From the NCBI GenBank assembly GCA_025617375.2, contig JAMYGW020000010.1, positions 930,001 to 994,000 on the forward strand: a stretch of DNA of 64,000 nt. Reading direction: 5' to 3'. The number at the start of each line of letters is the position of its first letter. The stretch's first letter is position 1. Shown piece by piece: positions 12,502 to 22,126 of the stretch. The notes beneath the pieces are model-generated. The model did not search any database and was not told the DNA's origin. It worked only from the letters and a program-made list of their open reading frames with translations. The stretch is from Acarospora socialis (Eukaryota > Ascomycota > Lecanoromycetes > Acarosporales > Acarosporaceae). Made by a program: the position numbers and the translations under genes.

Positions 12502-12822
12502 TGTCTGACAAGGCAGTGCCGCGAAGCTACCATCCGCTGGATTATGGCTGAACGCCTCTAAGTCAGAATCCATGCCAGAACGCGGGGATGCCTCCCCCGC
12601 ACATCGTAGTCGGATACGAATAGGCCTCCGGGCCACGAACCTCAGCGGGCCGGCAGCGGGGTCCCGGTGGAATTCCGGGGCTCCAGCCGGCAAATTGCAA
12701 TTTCACCATGGGCAGGGATAAATCCTTTGCATACGACTGAACTGACTCGCCGGGTCGTGTAAGCGGTAGAGTAGCCTTGTTGTTATGATTCGCTGAGTGT
12801 AAGCCCGCACGAGCCAATTTGT
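12502..12822 (+). rRNA. Orphan 3' end of 25S (LSU) rRNA
   Basis: The sequence from GTCTGACAAGGCAGTGCCGC through GCTACCATCCGCTGGATTAT and GAACGCCTCTAAGTCAGAAT to the terminal CAATTTGT matches the last roughly 320 nt of fungal 25S rRNA as I remember it from yeast, including ATAAATC, GTAAGCGGTAGAGTAGCCTT and the 3' end. The rest of the 25S, the 5.8S and the 18S are absent upstream. The neighbour at once is the SDR relic, so this is a displaced fragment and not a working rDNA unit. A few positions differ from the conserved sequence (for example GATTCGCTGAGTGTAAGCCC near 12,787), consistent with drift. Confidence 0.9.
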
Positions 12823-13634
12823 GTGAGACACTCTCCCCCACCAAGTCATGGGCATTCCAGGCCCGGTCAGCGACCAGGGCTCAGAGGGAGGAGGATTTTG
12901 TGCAGTATCACTGCCCATGAAAGACCATAGAAGTCAATAGCATAGAGGTGCACACCTTGGGTCTTCACAAAGAGCAAGCAGTATATATCTTCACAAAGGT
13001 GCTGGATGAGCAAAGACTCACTAGATTTTGAGAGATGCAGGGCTGCAGACTCTCAAAACCTCTATCTTGTTATGTCATCATTGACTTCTTTCTGAAAGAA
13101 AGAAAGTGAATGATGACATTAGCAGGGCTAGGGGTTGTGAGGGCCTGTGTGAAATGAGCTGCCAAAATGCATCAAGTGAGAGTGATGAAAGTAAGCTCAG
13201 ACAATACTGTTTCTTGCACTTCACAAGAAGATCTTGTTTTTTTCCTTCTGATGTGATTTCACAACAGAGTAAGTTAATCATGATAAAGAAACATTTGATC
13301 ATTAGGCCCTGTGTGCTTGCAGAAGCTTGTGATGCTCACAAGAAGATTTGACATTGAGAAAGAGAACTCTTGCTCATAAAAGTGCAGAACAAGACATGAG
13401 AAATATCTGTCAAATGATGATGATCTTGACAGTGCTTTGCTTTCATTCAGATTCTGTTATGATTATACTTTAGACCTATTTGCTTACTCTGTGTTTGCTT
13501 GTCTAGAGACTGTCACTTAGACCTTATATAACTTTCACACATAGCTAGAGTAGAATAACAACAGACTTACACACATTCACTTGATTTAGATAGTCACAGC
13601 TCTACTTCACATACTAATTACTATATGACATTGA
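12823..13634. other. Possible rDNA spacer remnant grading into CpG-depleted repeat DNA
   Basis: The first 80 bp after the 25S end has normal composition and could be the start of the rDNA intergenic spacer carried along with the fragment. From about 12,905 CpG disappears. Two inverted repeats occur at 13,025-13,057 and 13,073-13,118. No gene was seen. The last five bases (ATTGA, 13,630-13,634) are the target-site duplication of the element that follows. Confidence 0.55.
13025..13118. repeat. Two adjacent inverted repeats (hairpins)
   Basis: TTTTGAGAG (13,026-13,034) pairs with CTCTCAAAA (13,050-13,058). Close by, TGTCATCATT (13,073) pairs with AATGATGACA (ending 13,118), with a mostly complementary interior ACTTCTTTC/GAAAGAAAGT. 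The second is nearly a perfect 46 bp palindrome. Such structures occur at ends of miniature inverted-repeat elements or in spacer DNA. I cannot tell which. Confidence 0.6.
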
Positions 13635-13983
13635 TGTTATGTCCCAACTGAGCTTTCTCAATTATAGAACTAAGGTTTGTGCTTCTTGATACAAGAGTCC
13701 AAAGGTTCTAGGTAAACAGTAGCTTTGTATTGCATAACTAGATGAGTTGAACACAATTGTTTTCATAAGGGAAACAATTCTACTATATAGTGAGCCTGCT
13801 TGCTGACCTCACTGTTGAGCCTGTTGAGACAGCTTGCTCATGTGATCTGTTGAGCTTGCTCATCAAGCTCACTGTCAAGCATGTCAAGGTATCACATGAC
13901 TGCTGTCTAAATCTCTTCTGAATATACACTTCTCATGTATACACATCAGTCTGTCTTAAGTTCATTCTGACTTGATCATAACA
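13635..13983 (-). repeat. Left LTR (3' LTR) of copy 2
   Basis: 349 bp, same length as the right LTR. It begins TGTTATGTCC and ends GATCATAACA, which form short inverted termini (TGTTATG/CATAACA). Confidence 0.92.
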
Positions 13984-14039
13984 CTATTCTCTTCTTCTCA
14001 GGTGCTAGTTCTCTAGAATCTATATAAGTGAGAGTATTC

Positions 14040-14480
14040 ACATCATTCATTGTCAGTGACAATGCTTTCTAAAAATTCCAATTGCCTAAAAATTGCAAAG
14101 AAAATTCAGATTGATGGTGCTTCTGTCTTGTTTTCTTGTGACTATTGTGCTTGTTGCAGCATCAACTGTTTTGTAATGAAATCTTGACCAAAATGCAATA
14201 AGTGTACTTGCTGTGATCACCTGTGTGTCAATGTATCATGAAAGTTTCTCAATAGAACTCATCTCTTGCTTCAAAAGAAAATAAGTAAAGCAAACAGTGA
14301 ATTGACAGTCAAGCACACTGAGCTTGCTGCACTTTTCTCAAAAGTTGTACATCTTCAGAAAACACTGAATCAGACAGATCACTGTGCTTCACAAAAGACT
14401 GACTGTCTTGCTGCTGAACTTGATAGTGATAATGATGAGACTGAGAATGAAGATTCTCAAACAATGTTGTAACTTGTTAA
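14040..14480 (+). other. Opposite-strand accessory reading-frame relic inside copy 2
   Basis: Between the pol region and the 3' LTR, the plus strand (antisense to gag-pol) carries a protein-like stretch. Closely spaced Cys-x-x-Cys pairs near 14,130-14,230 are followed by a charged, Leu-rich segment (14,266-14,472; QKKISKANSELTVKHTELAA) with coiled-coil character and an acidic tail. Fungal genomes hold many repeats coding for a Cys-rich knuckle followed by a coiled coil, and this resembles them. It is broken and fossil. The assignment as an element-borne accessory gene is an inference. Confidence 0.5.
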
Positions 14481-17400
14481 CTCAATATCATCATTCTTCT
14501 GAACTAATATTGACTTTTTTTCTCAAAACATTGAAGTGTTCTTGTGCAGTTCTTGAGATTCTCTTTGAGTTTTCAGATATTTTCTGAGATATCATAATCT
14601 TTTCATTTGATGAGATAGTGAGCTTTCTCACTAATTATTCTCTTTTCTAGAATGTTCTCAACTTTGTATTCTTTGTTGAGTTCAACAGATGTCTCATTAG
14701 TTTGAAGTGATATGAACTGATTGCAGTGCTGTAACATGAATGTGTAAAATACTGAGTGTATTCTCATTTCTTTGAGTAAGTCTAGCTCATAGCTTAACTC
14801 TTTGATGTTTCATATAATCTTGAATGATTCAATGCTCTTGTTTTTCAGCTTCTTACTTCTTTCTTTAGTCTGCATATTGTCTGTTCATAGATATATCTTT
14901 TCTTCTTCTTTGAATGATTTTGTCTTCATTGTTCATCTCATCTGCTGTTCAATCTGTTTCATTAGATCTCAGTGCAGTTTCTTCATCTGTGCAATGTTCA
15001 AAATCACTTTTTGACTTTGTGATCTGTGTTCTTTGAGATCTCATCATATCTCTGAGTTGTAGTCATAGTTCACATAGAAAGATGTCTCTTTTGTGATTTT
15101 GTTTCTTGTGTTGTTGTACACAAACTGTGTTGTTGACAACAGCTGTACTCAGTTGTTCTGATTTCTGTTGACATAGTGTCTCAAGTATGCTTTCACTGTC
15201 TGATTCATTCATTTGCTTTGCTCATCTGTCTGTGAATAATATGTCATTGACATCTTGTGTTTTACTTTAAGTTCTGCTGTGAGCATTTCTCAAAACTTGC
15301 TTGTAAACAGTTTGTCTCTGTTGATGATAAATTCTTTTGATAGCTCATGATTGCTAATCAATTCTCACAGTATAATATACATCAATACTGATGCTGTTGC
15401 AGTTTCTCTGAATGAAATGAACATTGTGTACTTGATTAATCTGTTCACTATAATCAATATACTGTTGAATCTTACTTCTCATGCTGAATTCTTCAATAAT
15501 GATAACTTTGTGATGAAGTTCATGATAACTGACTTTCATGATGCATTCAGTGTGTCTAGTTGTGTTACTTTGTTGTATTGCTTATCTCAGTTAATCTTGT
15601 TTCTTTGACATGAATTGCACACAGCAATCATCTTGATGATTCAATTTCTAAGATCACTAACATTGTGTCTTCTTCACACTAAGTCTTCAGTGCATTTAAC
15701 TTCTAGATGTTCTTCAGTTCAATCATAGTGATATATCTTGATGAGTTCTTCATTTGTCAAGAAAGCTTGCTTCATCTTGTACATTGCTGCTAAGTTCTTC
15801 ATGAGAATTTCATTATTGTCTTTGCTTAGAATTCTAGCATGTACCATTCATACATCTTCATGATCAGATCATCTGCTTAAGACATCTGCTTCATCATTCT
15901 CATTATTTTTCTTGTAATGAATCTGAAATTCATAATCTGTCAACTGCTCTGCTCAATGAACTTGTTATTGATTAAGTTGCTTTGTTGTTGTGAAGTTTCT
16001 CAGATTCTTGTAATCAGTATAGATCTGAATTGACTTGCTTGTTTCTGCAAGATAAGATCTTCAGTCTTGCAGTGCTTTCACTATTGCAAGAAGTTTCTTG
16101 TCATGAATCTCATATCTTTTCTTGAATTCTGACAGTTTTCTAAATCAGTATACTATGAATCTCTGCTGCTCTTTCTTGATCTGATATAAGTATGCATTTA
16201 CTGCAAAATTCAAAGCATCAATTTTCAGTGTCTTCTCACATGCTGAATTGAGTATTCTCAGATGTGTCATTTCACTAAAACTTCTCTTTAATATGTGAAA
16301 CACATCTTTCTGCTCTCTATCTCAATGCTATTCTTCATTCTTGTGTGTTAAATGTGTTAGTGATTTCACAATTCTTGCATAATTTGATACAAACTTCTGA
16401 TAATAGTTTGTTAACTTTAGAAAGATCTGTACTTTCTTGATTCATTTTGATGTTGATCAGTTTCTGACTGCATTCATCTTCTTTAAATTCTTCTTGATTT
16501 GTTCAGATCAAATTACATAGTTTAGAAACTCAACTTTCTTGATCTCAAACCTGCTTTTTGACTTTTTCATGTACAGAACTTTCTTGTTAAGTCTTGTCAG
16601 TATCTTTTGCACATGTTCACAGTGCTTTTCTAGATCTTCTGAATATATCAGAATATTATTGAGATATATGATCACAAAATCATCAAGATATTCTCTTAAC
16701 ATGTCATTGATCAATCTCTGAAAGATGACTGAGACATTTTTTAGTCTGAATGACATAACAGTATACTTATAGTGTTCATATCATGTTCAGAATATCATTT
16801 TTCATTCTTTTTCTTCTTTCATTCTAACTCAGTAATAGGCATCCTTAAGGTCTAAGCTTGTGAACCACTTAGTTTTGTCTAGTTGATCTTGCAACTCTTC
16901 TATCAATGATAGAAAATAACTATCTTGATGAGTTATCTCATTGAGTTGTCTGTAGTCAACACATAGTTGTTTTCTTTCATCTTTCTTTGATACAAACAGG
17001 ATCAGATATTCTGCTGATGACTTTGATGATTTTATGAATTCTCTCTTTAAATTTTCATCAAGATAAGTTCTGACTTTCTTGAGCTGATTTTTACTCATTG
17101 AGTATAGTGATATTCACTTAGATTGCTTTCTGTTCAATAGCAGTATTTTGTGATTTCATGACTTATGCTCTGATAAGCTCATCTCTGATTGTTTTAAGAT
17201 TTTGTATGTGTTCTTAACTGCACATATTTCTTTTGTAACTCAGTTAATTCATGAATTCTTTCTGCACAATCAGAACATTTCTAGTATCACATCATATCTG
17301 ATTGATTTCATAACATCAAATGTTATTTCTTGTGAGTTTTCAAGAATTAAGACTTTCACACAGATTTTCTTATCAATTCTTTCAATGACTTCATTTGTCA

Positions 17401-19367
17401 TGCATATGTTGAATGAACAGCACACTCACTGTGTCACTAATTCTAACTTATCAACTATTCATTGATTCATGATGTTACTGTCTGCTTCAAAGTCTATCAA
17501 TGTGTCAATCTGATGTTCATCAATCATGATCTTGATTCATATTCAATGATCATTGTCTGCTTTTTGAGACATTGCTAGCTTCTTATTCTTTAGTCTTGTT
17601 GAGAAAGCTTTTTGTTTTTTGACTCACTTGGTTGTTCAGCTTGTCTTCAAAGTTCTTGAAATTATCTTGATTTTCTTCTGATCATAAGATTTGCATACTT
17701 TAGACTATACTGCTCAATGTGTCTTTCTGAGTGTAGTCAGAATTCATACTGATTGTACTTCATCTGCAACTGACTCTTAAAGACTCTTATTCTTTGCAGA
17801 AATTCAGATGATATATACTCTTCACTGAAGATTCATCTGTCTTCATTCTGCATGATATACTCTTTGAGTAAGCATATTTCAATCTTGTGACTCTTTGTTT
17901 TTCACACAAGAGATTTTGACAGTACTGCATCATCACTGTTGAGACATTTGTCTTTAACAGCTGTCATCAGCTCTTCTAGCTGATCATATGTCTTTTGTTC
18001 TTTTGCACTTTTGTGTTCTGCTTCTCATTTTCAAGCTTGCATCTCTTGCTCAAGCTCTTGCTTCTCAAACTGAAGCTTTTCTTCTTTCAATGCTTGTTGT
18101 TGATTCTTGAGGTGCTGACATACTGTCTTCAGCTTCATGTCAATTTCTTATTGATTAACTTCTTCTTGATTCACATCTGAATTCAAGACAATTCAGATGC
18201 TATCACTGTAGTCTTTTTCTATCTGAGTATCACAAGTATCAGCTTCTTCAATCTTAATTTCTAAAACACAGAGTTCTTTCTTCACAGTGTTGTCTGATCT
18301 TGATCATTTTGTAATCTCATAAGTTTCTTGCTTCTGGTGTGACTTTTTCAGATAATATTTGACTTTGTTCTTGCTGCTTATGTGAGTTCAACACATGTTG
18401 TTGTAGCAGACTGTTCAGCTAAGATTGTTGTGCACTACTTTCTTAGTTGTGATCACAGCTTTCTTTCTTTCTCTCTTGAGTTTCTTGCAATTCTGTGCAA
18501 GATGTTCAGTAACATTACAATTGTAGCACTTCTGCATTTCTTGATAACTCAGAGACTTTTCTCTTGAAAATCATTTCTTTTCTTGCAGTGCTTCTTCTGA
18601 TCTTCTCATTAAAGATTGATCTTGCTTCATTATATTGAGATTCATGAGATTTAAGTAATGTCATTTTTGATTTTCTCTATTAACTCAGCCCATTCATCTC
18701 TGATGTCAGTAGTCTCTTTTTTTCATCTGTTGCTTTCACTGACAACTGTTTATCATGATTGTCTTATTGATGAGTTCTTGCAGATCATCTGACCTGTCAC
18801 TTTGTGCAATCTTGTTCTTGATAGATTCTTTCAAGTCTCAATAGTAAGCTGATGCTAACTGATCTGAGTTTCATTGTGTGAGTGCTGCAATCTGTTGAAA
18901 CTCTGCCACATACTTGACTGCAAATTCTTCTTGTTGTAATGTGTGAATTCTTCACTCTGCTGCACATTTCTCATCAATTACTCTGAAGATTCTTCTTAGC
19001 TTTTCTTTGAACTGCATTCAGTTCTCTATGCAAGATATATTTCTCTTTTGATCAGAAATGCTTTTAATCATGAACTTATTGAGCTGTGATTTGATTCAAT
19101 CAAACACTGTGTTCTTCATGTAGAATGTTGCAAACAAGACTCTGTCAACATTGCTTTCAAACTTCTTCTGATTGAAGTTGACATACAGATTGATTTGAGC
19201 AAGAAATTGTCTCAGGTTTCATCAATCTCTCATAAAGTCTTTTGAAGTCTTGATCTTTGATACTCTGTGATCAACATTGACTATCTTTGTTGATTCAGTG
19301 CTCTGTGACACACTGTCTGAGATTGATTCTTTGAATGACATTCTTTGTATTGTGAGAATGTTCAAAG

Positions 19368-19716
19368 TATTATGTTTCAACTAAGCTTTCTTGATTATAA
19401 AGCTAAGATTTGTGCTTCTTAATACAAGAGTTCAAAGGTTTTAGATAAACAGTAGCTTTGTATTGTGTAACTAGATGAGTTGAACATGATCATTTTCATA
19501 AGAAAAATGATTCTACTATATAGTGAGTCTGCTTGCTGATCTCATTGTTGAGTCTGTTAAGACAGCTTGCTTATGTGATCTGTTGAGCTTGCTTGTTAAG
19601 CTCATCATTAAGCATGTTGAGATGTCACATGACTGCTGTCTAAATTTCTTCTGAATATACACTTCTTGTGTGTATGCATCAGTCTGTCTCAAGCTCATTC
19701 TGACTTAACTGTAACA
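19368..19716 (-). repeat. Right LTR (5' LTR) of copy 2
   Basis: 349 bp, aligned end to end with the left LTR. It ends in GTAACA followed by the target duplication ATTGA. Confidence 0.92.
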
Positions 19717-20450
19717 ATTGAGCTCAATAGATCTTTACTGAGAACTTAACTTCTTATTGTAAGTATTGCACTTCTGACAAATTCACTGCAGCAGTAGCTC
19801 TTTGTTTTTAGACAATCATCAGAATGAGATAAGTATCTGAGAATCTCACAAAATGCTGTCAGTCATGCTGATGACTGAGTAAGAAATAGCAAGAAAGAAC
19901 TTGATCTCAATCACTCTGTACAAGTGCAACATCTTCTTGACACTTTTCTGCATCACATCATTTGCACACATTTACTTGCATTGAAATGAGTCAAAGAACT
20001 TATGAGAAAAGTTACACATACAGATAAAAAAGAATGAAGATCAGAAGCAGACAGAAGTGAAATGAGAATAATAGTGAACTTGTGAAAAGAAGCAGACATG
20101 ACAGATGTAAAGAAGCAAACACAACAAAAGTGAAAAAGTCAGCACAGCAAATATGAAAGAGTCACAGAATCTTCAGATTTCAAGACAAAAGATATGAAAA
20201 CAATGAAGTATCTGAGAGCAAAGATGAAAGTGATGTTTGCTTTTAAGCAAATCACTGCTGAATCAAATTTGTGCTGATGAAAGCACAAAGTTCAGAAATC
20301 ATCTCACAACAAAGTAAAGTCTGATGACTGCAGTTAAGTGATTTGCTGATGGTCAGAAAAAAACAAGTTGCTGATTATTGAAGCTGTTCATGACAGAATA
20401 ACATATCTTTTATCATTGATCAACTTACTCAACAACAATCTTGATCAGAG
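19717..20450. other. CpG/CpC-free degraded sequence of unknown origin
   Basis: It lies outside the LTR element but shares the same mutation signature. In the first several hundred bases I find essentially no CG, CC or GG dinucleotide, while CA, TG, CT and AG are frequent. No homology was recognised. Only repeated DNA normally suffers this, so it is probably another dead repeat. Confidence 0.6.
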
Positions 20451-21210
20451 ATGAGTAAGCTTGCAGTTACATCAAATGAGAATGAATTTGCTCAACACTG
20501 ATCACAGTCAGCATCAAGTAAGTGTTCTGCATGAACAGAGTTAATACTTTAACTTGATGATGATTCTGTCACAGATGAGTAAGTTTGATGATGTGAAGAT
20601 ATTGCTTGAATAAACAGTCTTAAGATATCATTGTCATAGTCATCACTGAGTAAGTTAATAATTAAAGCTCATGAAACTTCTCATCACAGAGTCAATGTGT
20701 GCTTTCAAGATTGTCTGTCACAGATAAGTCACTTTGTACATTAACTTTTTGATGTTTCTGACTCAGCACTGATCACATTGATATTGATTGTTTGTTATAG
20801 AGTAAGTTTGTGACTCACAAAGTGTGTAAGAAACTCTGTTGCAGCAGAGTAAGTTTTATCTGTCTGTGTGTTTCTGTACTTGCTGCACTTGTGCTTACAT
20901 GATCATGTGTACTGCTGTCACTGCTGAGTAAGTTTTGTCTGTGTGCACCTGCACTTGTCTGTGCACTGTGGTCATTGCTGGGTAAGTATTGTGAGGTAAG
21001 TGCACTTTGCTCAGAGCTGCTCAGTGCAAACATCATGAGTGGTACTCAGGTAAGTTGCAGCTCACAGAATGTCTGAGCATGATCATAGATGAGTAAGTGT
21101 CTTTGATTCTCAAAGCTGTTTGCATTTGCAGTCACAGTCAGGTAAGTGTGCACTGCATGCAATCAGTTTCACCTGACTGACATTGAATCTTTGTTCTCAG
21201 TGGGTGAGCT
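20451..21210 (+). repeat. Degenerate tandem array with GAGTAAGT core
   Basis: About fourteen units share a core close to CACAGATGAGTAAGTTTG. The GTAAG cores start at 20455, 20518, 20579, 20650, 20802, 20849, 20928, 20982, 20996, 21050, 21093 and 21142. Weaker matches are near 20,725 (ATAAGTC) and 21,204 (GTGAG). Spacing is mostly 43-79 bp, so the array is irregular. The same CpG/CpC loss applies. A minus-strand frame across 20,815-21,036 shows an imperfect 18-25 residue repeat (QYLPSNDHSAQ... then QNLLSSDSSTHD...). The array may be a minisatellite or the ghost of a repeat-protein gene. Confidence 0.6.
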
Positions 21211-21520
21211 GCACTCTGTTTGACTGAGACCTCTGTCATGACTGAATGAGGTTTATTTCATTGTTGTGAAGCTGATCATGAACAGATAACCTCATGTGCA
21301 ACATCTTCTTCTTGCTCAGCACTGATGGCACTTTCAAAAGCTGTCTGAATGTGAAAACTACTGCAAGAGATAAGACTGAAGAAATTCAACATGGTGTTGA
21401 TTCAGATGAACAATCAATCACACAACTGTGATCTTAATCAAAAACTTTGAGTTCCCTACTTATACAATGTATATCAATGTCCATTGTCATCATGCACAGA
21501 AAGTCACATCACAGAATTGT

Positions 21521-22126
21521 ATTTGCAGAAGGTCGAAACTGTCTTGTGAGACCTCACGCGGCTGATATGCTGAGTAAGGGTGCGCGCTAAGGCGAAGCCT
21601 TGAGCAGCACCCTTCGAGTGGCGCTGGTCCTACAGTTATATAGGAACTTAGCGACAACTGCGCCATTGAGCACAGTTATAGTGGTCTTTTGGCTCAAGTG
21701 AATTGCTTGTGTCGCCAAGCACTCACGATGTTACAGTTTTGCGGTCCTGGCATTCATTTACGACCTAGGACTATAGAATCGTCGCTAGCCATCGCAGAAG
21801 GAGGAAGTGCGTGCTTTTATCTCTCGCGATGGCTGGCTTACTAAGCATACTAGTTACGCGAGGTGTCGCGAGAGGGTTTCAACCCTCCGCGAACCGAATT
21901 GGGCTTACAGTACGCATCTCATTTCTCGAGTCACACTTGGCCTGTAGGCGCCCAGCACTGAGCCCGCGCTACCTATCCAGCGTGCCTATGGGTGCTGTTG
22001 CGGTGTACCAGCCGGCTGCGGTTCGTGGTTATATCCTCCGATAATTTGTGGTCTTGATTGATGGTTGGCGTTATGGCTGACGTGCGTACCAGATAACACC
22101 CATTTCCCTAGCCATTCAAACCCAGC
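21521..22126. other. GC-normal leader of the His-Me-finger gene, with hairpins
   Basis: The composition switches back to CpG-rich at about 21,530. A hairpin GGGTGC...AAGGC-GAA-GCCTT...GCACCC occupies 21,578-21,612. A second inverted repeat pairs CCATCGC (near 21,790) with GCGATGG (near 21,826). No RNA family was recognised. This may be promoter and leader, or the end structure of a mobile unit. Confidence 0.5.

Larger units (their letters stand above)
13635..19716 (-). mobile_element. Ty3/Gypsy LTR retrotransposon, full-span but broken copy 2
   Basis: Both LTRs are present (349 bp each, TGTTATG...TAACA type ends), and a 5 bp target duplication ATTGA flanks the element at 13,630-13,634 and 19,717-19,721. 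It therefore represents one insertion 6,082 bp long. Coding order on the minus strand from the right: gag (about 17,950-19,350), protease (about 17,400-17,600), reverse transcriptase (about 16,500-17,100), RNase H (about 15,900-16,450), integrase (about 15,000-15,900). A further region of opposite polarity lies before the left LTR. It is heavily degraded with many breaks and cannot be active. The LTRs differ from each other at roughly 15% of positions by eye, nearly all transitions. The divergence thus reflects the mutation process and cannot date the insertion. Confidence 0.95.

Noticed and set aside
12499-12918. Minus-strand short frames over 12,499-12,918
   Set aside because: They are antisense to the 25S rRNA fragment and adjoining spacer.
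20451-21210. CRISPR-like array
   Set aside because: Units are degenerate, spacing varies from 14 to 79 bp, and the genome is eukaryotic.
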